A stretch of DNA of 64,000 nucleotides from Pyropia haitanensis (GCA_008729055.1 SDUX01000001.1:682001-746000); one strand, 5' to 3'; counted from the first letter of the stretch, positions 10,491 through 20,872 are shown. Numbers and translations: made by a program. The notes: generated by a model not told the origin, from the letters alone.

Positions 10491-12042
10491 CTAGTGTCTA
10501 TTCTACCGACCGGATCATTTGATCCTTTTCGGATCAAATGATCCGGTTTTTCAGTGTCTGTTTTCTACTAGTTCCCGCCACCTGCCGCCTTTTCTGAGGC
10601 CAGAAACGAACTCAGCGCCGTCTCTTTGCCCTTGGGGGAGCTTGGGTGCATCCAAGCTTGAGCAGAAGATGAGTTTGGCGCGCTTTTTGTCGAGTGCCCG
10701 AGCCGGTGGCGCTGCACCTGGGATCGCCGCCCGCGGCACCATGTGCCAGGTCTTGCGCGCCCGCCGCGTGCCGCGGACGCACAGAAGCAGAGAGAGCCTG
10801 GCGCGTGCGGGTTCCGCACACCAGGGCCGAGCGCAGAGGGGGGGTCGACGACGGGAAAGGCCCCCTCAGCCGAACGGTTGCCAATTTACTCCTCCTCCTT
10901 CACAGGTCTTCCCCTCTGCCCACCCCCGCGCCACGGCGGCGGCGGGTGCCCCGCCGGCGGGGGGCACCCCCCAGACGCCGGCGCGGGCGGGGGCGGGCGC
11001 CGCCCCGGTGGGCGGCGGCGTCCCCAGTGGCGGCACGCCGGCGGCGGGCGGCGGCGGCGGGGTGGTGGCGGCGCCGCCGTTTGGGGCCACCCCCTCGACG
11101 TATGGGACGCCCTTTGGGGTGCGCCTGCGCGGCGGGGCGGCCACCCCCGGGGGGGGGCCCTTTGGGAGGGCCCTGCTGGGGGGAATTCGCTTTGGCGGCA
11201 CGCCCCCCGCGGCGGCTTCAGCGAGCAGCGTTGCCGCCGCCGGCGGCAACGGCAGCGGCAGCGGCAGCGGCAGCGGCAGCGGCATCGGCGGAACGCCGTC
11301 GCGCGCGGCAGCGTCGCCGGCGCCCGCCGGCAGCGGCCGCGGCAGCAGCTGCCGGGTGTTGACCCCACCGGCGGCCGGAAAGCGGGGAGGGCCGTCGCCC
11401 TTCCCGCCGGCGGCCTTCTTGCCCTTTTCGTCGCTCCTGCCGCCGCCGGCGACGGCGAAGGGGGACGGGGTGGGGGTCTGGCCTCCGGCGGAGGCGCCGT
11501 CGCCTCCGCCTCCTCCGCCGCGCAGCCGTCGCCGTCGACGCCGGCGTAGGGGTCGGAGGCGGCACTGGCGACGGCGGCTGTGCCGGCGACGCCGCCGCCG
11601 CGGCGGGGTGGGGGCGCAACTCCGACGCCTATGCCGGCGGGGGCGCCGCGGGCGCCCGTGTTCTGCGCCCTCCCGGCACCGGGCAGGGGGCTGTGGTGCT
11701 GGCCGTGGCGCGACCGTCGTTTGGGTCGCCCGGTTCGGGCGCACCTGCGCTCGCTGCGCCGGGCGCGCTGACCGCCGTGGCGGGGCCTCTGCCTGCCGCC
11801 CCTCTCGTCGCGCCCCTGTCGTCGCCTCTGTGGTCGTCTTCGCCGGCGCTGCGAACGGCGCCGCGGCCGACGGTCGCCGCGGGCGCCCCTCAGGCTACGT
11901 CTGTAGCTCTCCGTAGCCTGGTGGAGGACAAAAAACCCTCTCAGATGCATGGAATCGACGATTTCTGGTCAGGTCAGGCGAGGATCAAATGATCCTCAGG
12001 TGAGGATCATTTGATCCTCATCTCCGGTAGAATAGACACTAG
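10491..12042. mobile_element. TA-flanked inverted-repeat DNA element 1
   Basis: Perfect 18-bp terminal inverted repeats, CTAGTGTCTATTCTACCG at 10491-10508 and its complement at 12025-12042. Both ends contain a TA (10492-10493 and 12040-12041) compatible with a TA target duplication as in Tc1/mariner/Fot1/pogo elements. Just inside each end is a pair of inverted palindrome-like motifs: GGATCATTTGATCC and GGATCAAATGATCC (10512-10544), and the same cores with GAG/CTC extensions at 11980-12019. No transposase is recognisable inside, so it would be non-autonomous. The interior is GC-rich, with a coding-like FG-containing stretch. It ends exactly where element 2 begins. Confidence 0.62.
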
Positions 12043-12578
12043 AGGGATTTTGTGAGATCGTTTGTGAGGTCTTCGTGAGAACTATGGCTCTAATTGCGGA
12101 CACCATGGTCCATTTTAAGGTCAAACTCAAGATTCGACACCTCACGTGAGATCGTATGGTGACAACTCGGGGGTCTGTTCTCACATACTTGTGAGATCTC
12201 CACGCTCCCTGTCAGTCCCAAGGTCCAGCTGTTGTGCAGGGAGTAGCAGCAAATTGATGGCGCAATGGAACTGTTGGCGCCGCACTGGTCCGCGCGCGCA
12301 CGTCGTGTGCCGCCTGTGCCGCGTCCCGACGTCGACTGTGCAACCGCAGCGCGTGTGCAACGTCGTTTTCCGTCGCGGCCAAGAACACGATGACATCCAA
12401 GGAGCAGCTTGACGAGGCCACACGGTCTCTCGTATGTAAATATTGGGACCAACTACTAGAGCATTCTCCTTCTCACAAAAACACTGGCGTCTCGTTGTGA
12501 CAAGATCTGGCAAAGACCCTAAATATTGCTTATTTGTTGTCACGAAGATCTCACGAACGATCTCACAAAAACTCTCTA
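12040..12578. mobile_element. TA-flanked inverted-repeat DNA element 2 (MITE-like)
   Basis: Terminal inverted repeats of about 39 bp (12040-12078 and 12540-12578), 35 of 39 positions matching by eye, with the core TTTTGTGAGATCGTT. The TA at 12040-12041 is shared with the end of element 1 and another TA sits at 12577-12578. Extra copies of the GTGAGATC motif occur at subterminal positions (about 12147, 12191). At 539 bp with no transposase it fits a MITE. The interior contains an unassigned moderately GC-rich stretch. Confidence 0.62.
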
Positions 12579-13099
12579 CTGAGAACGTCGCGGGTTTGCT
12601 GACAAAGCCAGCCCTGCCCGATGCTGCGCTCCCCCCCTCGACCATGCAGCGACGGAAGCGAGAGCTGGCGGATGCGGGGTGGCCTGGTACCTGTGCTGTG
12701 TGCCTGCCCTGCCGGCAGCGACCCGGTGCGGGCGTAGGCGTGGGTGCTGTGGGCTGCGGAGCTGCGGCGGGCCTGGCGTGTGTCGCTCGTGGCGGCTACG
12801 TGGACCCCCGCGCTGTGGACCATTTAGGCGGCCGCGGCGCGGCTGCCCGCGCTCCCCTCTCCTTTATTATGCGACTGCCGTCCAGGGTGGGTGGCGCTAT
12901 GGCGGTCGAAACGCTGCGGCACCTGCGGCACTGTCGGCCTTGTCGTGTGGCCGTGAGCACTCTGGCGCTACTCTGCGTGTCTCCCCACCCCCCCTGGTAC
13001 CCATCGCCGCCTCACCCGGCCCTCGCGCTGTCGCCGACGCCGGGTGCACACCGCGACGCGCCAAGTCTCTGTAGCTAACGCAGGACACTGGGCGGGACA
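12579..13099. promoter_or_regulatory. Upstream region of Hint gene 2
   Basis: 520 bp between element 2 and the second Hint gene, so presumably its promoter and leader. Open frames are present but without motifs. It shows no evident similarity to the upstream region of Hint gene 1. Confidence 0.5.
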
Positions 13100-14527
13100 A
13101 TGAAGGGACGGCGGGCCTGCGGCGACCATCGCCGAGTCACGGTCGCCCCGGCTGGGCGCCTGGCCATGACACGGGTGGCGGTGGCGGCGGCCGCGGTCCT
13201 GTCATTGGCTGCGGCCTCCTTCTCCGCGGTGACGGCGCTCACTCCCGTCTCGTCGCTGGGCACCACCGCCACCATCTTTGGCAAGAGCGGCGGCGCGACG
13301 AGCGACTGCCCCACCGCGCTGGTCATCCCACCAACGGTCAAGACCACCAACCGCTCTGACGGCACCCTGTCGGTCCCCGTGTCGGGGCTGTCCATCAATG
13401 GGGCGCCGTGCCAGGGCGGCGGCATCCTCGTCGGGGGGCCGTACAGCGCCTTTACGCGCGAGGCCAATTCGACGGCGCCGCTGGGGGTGGTGCGGTCGGC
13501 GTACCAGGACAGCGGCGCCAGCCTCTTTGACCAGTACCTCCGGCTGGCGTCGGGCGGCGACTTTCACGTCTTTTACTTTCCCCGTGCCGCCAACACACGG
13601 TGCGGTGGGTGGGAGGTGCGGGCGGGCACCGCCCTCACCTTCTTGCGGCTGCCGGTGGAATTCTTGTGGGGCCGGCTGGGCAGTGTCGAAGCCGGCGCCG
13701 TGCAGTTCCTTTATTCGCCCCAGCGGCCGCTCAATTGCTTCCTGGCTGAGCAAGGCAAGACCCGACCGGCGCCGTCGTTTGGGGAGGGCGTCACCGTTCC
13801 CATTGACATCCTGTCCAATGTAGTCACCCCAACGCCGGTGCCGGCGGCCACATCGACGGTGGCGCCGACAGTGTTGCCGGCCACGTCGCCGACGGCAACC
13901 CCCACACCGACCCCCACACCGACCCCCACACCGACACCGACACCGACGGCTACACCCACCCCGACGCCCGAGGACGACGACTCCGCGTGCTTCCCGGTGT
14001 CGGCCAAGGTGCAGCTGGCCGACGGCTCCCACGTGCCGCTGCACGCTCTGCCTGTGGGCGCGTCGGTGCGTGTCGCGGCGGGCGCCCACGACGGCGCGCA
14101 CTCGGCCATCATTGGGTGGTCCCACAAGGTGCGCGACGTGCAGTCGGAGTTTGTGGCGGTGACGCACACGGCTGGCAAGCTGCTGCTGTCGCCCGGGCAC
14201 TATGTGTACGTGGGGGGCGTAGCCGTGACGGCGCGGTCGGTGCGAGCGGGGGACGTGCTGACGCTCGGCGACGGTGGCGTGGCGTCGGTGACGGGGGTTG
14301 GGCGGGAGGTGGCGGCGGGGCTGTACAATGCGCACACAGCGCACGGGGACGTGGTGGTGGACGGGGTGGTGGTGAGCACGTACACGGACGCGGTGCACCC
14401 GGTGGTGGCGCACGTGCTGCTGGCGCCCGTGCGGCTGGCGGTGCGGCTGGGGGTTGTGGACCCACTGGGGTCCTTCCTGCATGGCGCCCGTCCGTGGCTG
14501 TCGGCGCTGGCGCCCCGTGGCAAGTGA
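13100..14527 (+). CDS. Secreted protein with hedgehog-type Hint (Hog) autoprocessing domain, copy 2
   Basis: 475 residues, intronless paralogue of the copy at 8.9 kb. Start ATG 13100 gives MKGRRAC, matching MTGRSPAC of copy 1; an ATG at 13166 is an alternative with a more compact signal peptide (hydrophobic core about 24-42). The ectodomain (about 48-250) shares FGKSGG, NGAPCQGGG, LVGGPYSAF, FLWGRLG and YSPQRPL blocks and four Cys with copy 1 but is otherwise quite diverged. A longer Thr-Pro linker (about 262-292) follows. The Hint domain begins at Cys297 (ACFPVSAKVQLADG), with His367 in LLLSPGHYVYV, and ends at the stop codon. From the Cys codon to the stop, the DNA (13988-14527) differs from copy 1 at only three bases that I can find (14 kb-copy positions 13998, 14173, 14221). 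Function unknown; probably a self-cleaving extracellular protein. Confidence 0.85.
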   Translation: MKGRRACGDHRRVTVAPAGRLAMTRVAVAAAAVLSLAAASFSAVTALTPVSSLGTTATIFGKSGGATSDCPTALVIPPTVKTTNRSDGTLSVPVSGLSINGAPCQGGGILVGGPYSAFTREANSTAPLGVVRSAYQDSGASLFDQYLRLASGGDFHVFYFPRAANTRCGGWEVRAGTALTFLRLPVEFLWGRLGSVEAGAVQFLYSPQRPLNCFLAEQGKTRPAPSFGEGVTVPIDILSNVVTPTPVPAATSTVAPTVLPATSPTATPTPTPTPTPTPTPTPTATPTPTPEDDDSACFPVSAKVQLADGSHVPLHALPVGASVRVAAGAHDGAHSAIIGWSHKVRDVQSEFVAVTHTAGKLLLSPGHYVYVGGVAVTARSVRAGDVLTLGDGGVASVTGVGREVAAGLYNAHTAHGDVVVDGVVVSTYTDAVHPVVAHVLLAPVRLAVRLGVVDPLGSFLHGARPWLSALAPRGK

Positions 14528-15217
14528 TGTGCAAACGGATGCTGCTTGACGCAGGGACCAGTGTGAGGCAGAAGGCATGTGTATGTCCTGTTAGCTGGTG
14601 GGCGATGGGTGGTCGCACTTTCAAGTGGGGTGTCCCGTGTCGACGCGTGGTTGTGCTTCTCTAAGCGGATTGACTTTCTGAGATGACATGAGATTGAGAG
14701 CTGCGTCGGGTACTCGTATCGGCCGTGGCACCGCTTGGCCGGGGACCGCTGTGTAGCAAGCAGCAGCCTCTGGGACTGCGTCGCTGCCAATGTAACTATA
14801 ACCAACATGGGTCTTCTCGCTTCTTGTTCCGCATGGGCGATAGTGCTGTGTGACAGAGGTCGTGACACCCTCTCTCTCTTCTCCGCTGTCAAACACGCTC
14901 GGAGCTCTACGAAGGAATTGTTGATTCGAACCATTAAGTGTCGTTTGTAATTTCATTGGGCTCGAAACCGTGTCGCCGCCGTTGTCCGGCCCGTGGCAGC
15001 CGTGTGCGCGTGGCGGCCGCCTCGCTTCGCATGCCCGTCGTTACGACCAACGCCGCCCCCTGCTGCTGCTCCGCCCTCCCCCGCCATCCCCGCTGCTGCT
15101 CTGCTCTGCACCCCCGCCCCTCCCCACTGTTGCTTTCCCCTCCACCCTTTCCACCGCGGTTGCTCCACCCTCCGCCGTCTGCACCCACCGCCCCCCCCTT
15201 TCGCTTTGCCCGTCACC
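14528..15217. other. Intergenic, Hint gene 2 to LTV1
   Basis: 690 bp holding the 3' end of Hint gene 2 and the LTV1 promoter. The first 400 bp have moderate GC; the last 200 bp are C-rich as before many starts in this window. Nothing else recognised. Confidence 0.55.
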
Positions 15218-16984
15218 ATGGGCCGCAAGAAGCCGTTCATGCCCCGCGCCCAGACGCGCACCTACCAGGTGGTGTACCGCCCCCTGGCCGACACGACCGC
15301 CGCCCCCGGCGAGGGCGACCGCGTGCTCCGCTTCGTCCCGGCGGGCAACCAACGCGCCGCCCGCGCGGCAGGCGACGCCGCCACGTCCGTTGCGTTTACC
15401 GACGTGGACGCGGACGACGAGGGCGGCGCCGTCGCGTACGTGCCGCCGCCGCCAGAGCTCGCCGCCGCCGCCGCGTCGTACCACCGCAAGGCGTGGGAGC
15501 TGGGCGAGTATGGGTTTCCCGACGACGGGTACGACTACTCGCAGCACTTTCGGCCAATGGCAGGGGGGGGCACGGGGGGGGTCTTCTTGCTCGCGCCAGG
15601 CGCGGCGGGTGGGCGCGGCGGCGGCGCCGCCGCCGCCGCGGACCCGCCGGTGGAGGAGGTATTGGCGGGGGGCCGCGCGGAGCGGGAGGCAGAAGAGCTG
15701 CGGCAGCGGGATAAGGACGTGGACGACATCCTCGCCGCGCTGGAGAGCGATGAGGAGGCGGGGGCGGCGGCGGGCGCCGACGATGGCCGCTTTGACGACG
15801 CGGACAGTGGGGGCGAGGACGACGCCGGCAGCAGCGACTTTGACGATGACTTCGTCGCGACCGCCAACACGATGAGCGCCAAGGAGCGCGCCTGGCGTGC
15901 GGGTGCCGCCGAGGCGGCCGCGGACGAGGCGGCGGAGCGGCGGGCCGCGGCCCGTGCGGCACGGGCAAGCGGCGCCCGCGACGGCGTGCGGCCGCCACGG
16001 CTTGTCGACGCGCAGCTGGAGGAGCTGCTTGCGAAAACCTATGCCGACAGCAGCAGCGAAGGGGATGACGACGAGGACAGCGACGGGGAGGGTGGCGGCG
16101 GGGGTGACTCGGACGGGGGCGACGGTTCGGCGGGCGACGCCTCCACCGCCACCGACGGCGGTGGCAACTCCCTGGCCGACTATGCCGACGTCATTGACAC
16201 CTTTCTGGCTGACTACACTGCCCACGGTCTTCATGGCAAGGTCACCAACCGGGTACCGACAGAGGGCGCCGCTGTCGCGCGCGCGCACTTGGGCGCCATC
16301 CGCCGTCCGTCGACGACGACGACGACAGGGTCGACAACGGCGGCGGCAGCGGCCCCGACTGCGACGGCTGCGGACGCCGCGAGCGCGGCGGGCGGAGATG
16401 GGAGCGCGGGCGGCCCCCCACTGCCTCCCCCCCCTGGCGGCTCCCCCTCCGACTCGGAGGAGGAAGAGGAGGAGGAGCTGGTGCCCTACACTGACACGCA
16501 CCACACGCTCGCCCGGTGGGACTGCGAAACGGTGCTGTCCACGTACACGACAACGGAGAACCTGCCGTCGGTCATCGGGCTGCCGCCTCGCCCGCCGCGG
16601 CCGGCGCCCATCCCACTGGACCGCCGGTTTGGCGCGCCCGCCGCGCACCTGCCCGCCTCTGCGTCGGCGGTGCCGCCAGGCCTGCGGCCGGTGCTCATGG
16701 CCGCCTCTGACGCGGCTGCCGACGACGACGACGACGACGACGACGACGGCCCAGGCCGCGGCGGCGGCGCGGCGAGGGGTGGTCAGCCGGCGGGCACCGC
16801 CCGCCCCCGCGGCGAGAGCGCGGCCGCCAAGCGCGCGCGCAAGGCGGCGGTAAAGGCCGCCCGGCGCGGGCGGCGGGCGGAAAAGGCGGCGGTGCGCGCG
16901 GCGTTTGCGGTCGAGGGCGGCCGGCAGGCGCGCCACGCGACCGCCGTCGGTCCCGCTCGGGTGGCCGTGCACTTTGGTGGGTAG
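15218..16984 (+). CDS. LTV1: Ribosome biogenesis factor LTV1
   Basis: LTV1 is a 40S assembly and export factor of the nucleus and cytoplasm. The 588-residue product begins MGRKKPFMPRAQTRTYQVVY, the conserved LTV1 N terminus (MGKKKPF...TYHLVYR), followed by YGFPDDGYDYSQHFRP (residues about 95-110; family FPDDGYDYSQHLR). The middle is acidic and low complexity with Asp/Glu runs. Near the C terminus, WDCETVLSTYTTTENLPSVI corresponds to the conserved WDCESILSTYSN block, and a basic Arg/Lys/Ala helix (about 530-575) matches the family's C-terminal KKARKKAVKEERRARR region. Start ATG 15218 has a good context (CACCATGG); in-frame sequence further upstream is Pro/Cys-rich and unrelated. Intronless. 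Confidence 0.9.
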   Translation: MGRKKPFMPRAQTRTYQVVYRPLADTTAAPGEGDRVLRFVPAGNQRAARAAGDAATSVAFTDVDADDEGGAVAYVPPPPELAAAAASYHRKAWELGEYGFPDDGYDYSQHFRPMAGGGTGGVFLLAPGAAGGRGGGAAAAADPPVEEVLAGGRAEREAEELRQRDKDVDDILAALESDEEAGAAAGADDGRFDDADSGGEDDAGSSDFDDDFVATANTMSAKERAWRAGAAEAAADEAAERRAAARAARASGARDGVRPPRLVDAQLEELLAKTYADSSSEGDDDEDSDGEGGGGGDSDGGDGSAGDASTATDGGGNSLADYADVIDTFLADYTAHGLHGKVTNRVPTEGAAVARAHLGAIRRPSTTTTTGSTTAAAAAPTATAADAASAAGGDGSAGGPPLPPPPGGSPSDSEEEEEEELVPYTDTHHTLARWDCETVLSTYTTTENLPSVIGLPPRPPRPAPIPLDRRFGAPAAHLPASASAVPPGLRPVLMAASDAAADDDDDDDDDGPGRGGGAARGGQPAGTARPRGESAAAKRARKAAVKAARRGRRAEKAAVRAAFAVEGGRQARHATAVGPARVAVHFGG

Positions 16985-17677
16985 ACGGGGTGAAGGGGGG
17001 GGGGCGGGTGTGGAGGGGCTGCTGGTAGTGGGGACTGACGGGAGGTTTCGAGTGGACGGGGGAGAGGCATAGGGTGGGGGATGGGGAAAGGTCCCTGCTC
17101 CGTTTTGGGCGGCTGGTCCAGGCGGAAGGCGCCGGAAGAGAACGGCGTCCACGAGGAACAAAGCAGGCAGGACGGCGGGCAGCTGCTGCTGCCTCCGCCA
17201 CACGCTCGCCTCCCCCCCGAGGAAGAAAACCAACCACGCTCATGTCCATTGTGACCTGTCCGGAGCTGATCGTTCCACTTGAACAGGTGCCGCACGGTCC
17301 TCTGGCCACCTCAGTGCGCGGCGCTCTTCCAGCGAGGGCTCGGCTCGTGCCTCCCTCAGCTGGTCGGCGTCTGCCCCTTGACCCTCAGCGACTGGATAAG
17401 AAAAGAGGACAGTCCAGGGACTCCCGAAAACATAGAAATATAGCCAAATTGTTCCTGGTTGTTGGGTACTTTCACTCACGTACTTCCTCTTGGGTCTGCT
17501 TCGCCGACCGCAGGACCCAACCGTCGTGGAGGCAAACGTTGCGCAGCACGGCTTTCCGCCCCTCGCAATCCAAAGCTCAGCCGTGTGCGACCTCCTTGGC
17601 CGCGTCCGTGTAACTCGCGTCGGTTTGTTCCCGTCCCCAAAGCGTCGCGGTGTGGTTCCCTTGGCGTTGGCACCACC
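16985..17677. other. Intergenic, LTV1 to NDUFV1
   Basis: Nearly 0.7 kb between tandem genes. Holds the LTV1 3' end and the NDUFV1 promoter and leader. No RNA gene or additional coding motif was recognised. Confidence 0.55.
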
Positions 17678-19219
17678 ATGGCGACGTCTGCGCTTGCCGC
17701 CCGCGCCCTGCGGGGCGCGCCCCTCCTCCGCGCCGGCGGCCGCGTGGCCGCGCCGGCGGCGGCGGCGGCCGCGGGGCGGGCGGCGGCGGCGGCGGCGGCG
17801 CCCGGCCCGCGGGGCCTGGCGGTGCCGGCGGCGGCGCCCGCGGCGGTCAACGCCCCCCCCAAGGAGATGTGGCGCGCGTCCAACGCCTCGCGCTCGTACG
17901 GCGGGCTGCGCGACGAGGACCGCATCTTTACCAACCTATACGGGGATCGGGACTGGGGCTTGGACGGGGCGCTGAAGCGGGGTGACTGGTACCGCACCAA
18001 GGACCTGGTGCACATGGGCCGCGACTGGATTATCAATGGCATCAAGGCGTCGGGCCTTCGCGGCCGCGGCGGCGCGGGCTTCCCGTCGGGCCTCAAGTAC
18101 AGCTTCATGCCCAAGGCGAGCGACGGCCGCCCGTCGTACCTGGTGGTCAACGCCGACGAGTCCGAGCCGGGCACCTGCAAGGACCGAGAGATCATGCGGT
18201 CCGACCCGCACAAGCTCGTCGAGGGCTGCCTTGTCGTCGGCAAGGGCATGGGCGCGCGCGCGGCGTACATCTACGTGCGGGGCGAGTTTATTGACGAACG
18301 CCACCGCCTTGAGGCGGCCGTCGCGCAGGCGTATGAGAAGGGCCTGATTGGCAAGAACGCCTCTGGCTCGGGTTACGATTTTGATGTGTACGTGCACTAT
18401 GGGGCGGGCGCGTACATTTGCGGGGAGGAGACGGCACTCATCGAGTCGCTGGAAGGGAAGCAGGGGAAGCCCCGCCTCAAGCCCCCCTTCCCCGCCAACA
18501 TTGGGCTGTACGGCTGTCCGACGACGGTGACGAACGTGGAGACCGTGGCGGTGGTGCCGACCATCCTCCGCCGCGGCCCCGACTGGTTTGCGGGCATGGG
18601 CCGGAAGGGCAACGCCGGCACCAAGCTGTTTTGCATCTCTGGCCACGTCAACAACCCGACCACCGTCGAGGAGGAGATGTCCATCCCGCTGCGGGAGCTC
18701 ATTGAGCGGCACTGTGGGGGTGTGCGGGGTGGCTGGGACAACCTGCTGGCCGTCATTCCTGGCGGGTCGTCGACGCCGCTGCTGCCACAGGACGTGGCGG
18801 CGGACGTGATGATGGACTTTGACGCGCTCAAGGAGGTGGGCTCGGGGCTGGGCACCGCGGGCGTCATTGTGATGGACAAGAGCACGGACATTGTGGATGC
18901 CATCGCGCGGCTATCCTACTTTTACAAGCACGAGTCGTGTGGCCAGTGCACGCCGTGCCGAGAGGGCACGGGCTGGATGTGGAACATCCTGACGCGCATG
19001 ACGCGGGGCGACGCCAAGCTCGAGGAGATTGACATGCTGCAGGAGATTACGAAGCAGGTGGAGGGCCACACCATCTGCGCGCTCGGCGAGGCGTCGGCGT
19101 GGCCCATCCAGGCGCTGATCAAGAACTTTCGTCCAGAGATGGAGCGCCGCATCCGCGAGTACCGGCCGCGCGAAGACGCAGGGGAGGCGGGCCGGGCGAC
19201 GAGCGTGACGAGCTTGTAG
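17678..19219 (+). CDS. NDUFV1: NADH dehydrogenase (complex I) 51-kDa flavoprotein subunit
   Basis: Entry point of electrons into mitochondrial complex I: binds NADH and FMN and carries the N3 [4Fe-4S] cluster. The 513-residue product has an Ala/Arg-rich presequence (about 1-60). Then come the FMN/NADH loop [10 protein letters not shown] at 129-138, [14 protein letters not shown], the [19 protein letters not shown] block, and the cluster ligands Cys421, Cys424 and Cys427 ([14 protein letters not shown]) with Cys467 in [13 protein letters not shown]. Length and motif order are normal. Start ATG 17678 (CACCATGG) is chosen because the in-frame extension upstream is not presequence-like. Intronless. 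A nuclear mitochondrial gene, which helps define the host as eukaryotic. Confidence 0.97.
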   Translation: MATSALAARALRGAPLLRAGGRVAAPAAAAAAGRAAAAAAAPGPRGLAVPAAAPAAVNAPPKEMWRASNASRSYGGLRDEDRIFTNLYGDRDWGLDGALKRGDWYRTKDLVHMGRDWIINGIKASGLRGRGGAGFPSGLKYSFMPKASDGRPSYLVVNADESEPGTCKDREIMRSDPHKLVEGCLVVGKGMGARAAYIYVRGEFIDERHRLEAAVAQAYEKGLIGKNASGSGYDFDVYVHYGAGAYICGEETALIESLEGKQGKPRLKPPFPANIGLYGCPTTVTNVETVAVVPTILRRGPDWFAGMGRKGNAGTKLFCISGHVNNPTTVEEEMSIPLRELIERHCGGVRGGWDNLLAVIPGGSSTPLLPQDVAADVMMDFDALKEVGSGLGTAGVIVMDKSTDIVDAIARLSYFYKHESCGQCTPCREGTGWMWNILTRMTRGDAKLEEIDMLQEITKQVEGHTICALGEASAWPIQALIKNFRPEMERRIREYRPREDAGEAGRATSVTSL

Positions 19220-19881
19220 GTGCCTTTCCTCAGGTCAGTGTATGTATCGTGTGTTTTGGGCGTGCGTGTGCGGTGTCTTGTCTGCTGTCGGCGCCGCTGT
19301 CGGCGCTGCTGTCGGCGCTTGCTGTCTTTTGGTTGCCCTTCTTTTCCCCCCTTTCTGTTCTTTGTCGCTGCTGTGTTTGCTGTTTGCTCTCCGTGTCCGT
19401 CCTCATACAGCCCGCCCAGCGTGCTGGACCACGATCCAAGCTTGCTGCGCTGTTCCCTCGTGGAGCATGTGGCGTGGAGCATGTGGTGTGGAGCATGTGG
19501 TGTGGCGGTCTTTTCACAGGTTGCTCTGACCTGGGCCTTGGTTTCGTTGTATAGCGGGGCTCGACCACCAGCGCCCGCGCCCCCTCGGTTGCAGTCGCAC
19601 ACACAGCATAGCCCTCCGTGCTGAACCCGCGTCGCTCATACCAGCGGCGCCGCTTGCGCCGGGTGACACGCTGCGCTGGTGGCCGGAAGGGAGGCGCAGC
19701 TTCGCCGACAACGCCAGGAGCCCAGGGTATCCACACCCGTCCGCGCCCGCCGCCGTCGCACGCCGAGCGTGGCTTCATGTCAGCGCCGCCCCCCCCGCGA
19801 GCGGCAGCAGCGGCACCCCCCCCGAGCCCGCCGCGGCGCTCAGGTCGTTGGTTGACTTGGACCACTTCCCCCCCCAAAAGT
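19220..19881. other. Convergent intergenic region, NDUFV1/Cys-rich gene
   Basis: About 0.66 kb, containing a short triplication of GGAGCATGTGG near 19460-19502. Reading the - strand, a stretch with residues NFWGGKWSKSTNDL (about 19840-19895) could be a displaced C-terminal exon of the Cys-rich gene; this is uncertain. Confidence 0.45.
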
Positions 19882-20631
19882 TCAGGCGGCTACGGCGGCC
19901 GCGCGCCGCGGCGGCGGCGGCGGCCGCCGCCCCCGCCCCCCCGCCCCCCACGGCAGCGCCACCGCCCACCCGGCGGTGGCGGCGGAGCCGCCGCGCGACC
20001 CCCCCCCCAAGCCCCAGCAACCCCCCCAGTAGGGCGACCCCCCCCCCAGCGCGAGGGCGACCCCCCCCCATCCGCCCGCCCCCCCCACCCCCCCCGCGAC
20101 GATCTGCTTCACCTTGGTCGCCCCGCTCTCCAGCAGCGTCTCCTCCCGCGCCGCGCACAGCGCCGCCCACCGCGACAGGGCGGCGGTATAAAACGCGCCG
20201 CCGTCGCACGGGGCGGTACACGCCGCCCACGCGGCGTCATTCATCGGCGTCGCCACCGCCGCCGCGCACTCCCGTGCGCACCGGCCGGTGGTGTGGAGGG
20301 CGGTGCGGCAGGCGGGGGAGGCCACCGCCGCCGCGGCGGCCGAACGGAGCGCCGCGCACGCCGCGCTCGCGCACACTTCGGCGGAGGAGAGGGCCGGCGT
20401 GGCGGCCGTCGCCGCGGCGGCACCGTCGGCGGCGGCGGCGGCGGCGCCAGTGCCGCCGGTGCCGCCGTCGCCACGGCCGTCCCCACCTCCATCGACGCTG
20501 CTGCCGTCAGTGGCGGCGCCGCCGCTGACACCGCCGCCGGCACCACCGACGGCACCGCCGCTGCTGCCGCCGCCGCCGACCGTGGCAGCACCGACGCCCG
20601 TCCCCGCGGCGGCAGCGGCACTGACCGCGTC

Positions 20632-20687
<56 letters not shown>

Positions 20688-20872
20688 TATCGTCTGCCAC
20701 ACCCCCGGCGGCTGCGTCCGTCGCAACCGACGCGACGGGCGGCGGTAGCGCGGGCGACGCCGCCGTCGCCGGCGGTACCGCTGGCGCCGGCAGCGCCGGC
20801 GCCGGCAGCGGCAGCGGCACGGCCGGGCCGGCCGCGGGCGCCGCCGCGACCGTCGCGGCGGCAGTGACGACG

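Noticed and set aside
14900..14945. TTCGAACC motif suggesting a tRNA T-loop
   Set aside because: No complementary T stem, acceptor stem or anticodon arm around it.
16985..17677. - strand frames upstream of NDUFV1
   Set aside because: Composition only; the strong genes on the + strand explain the open frames.
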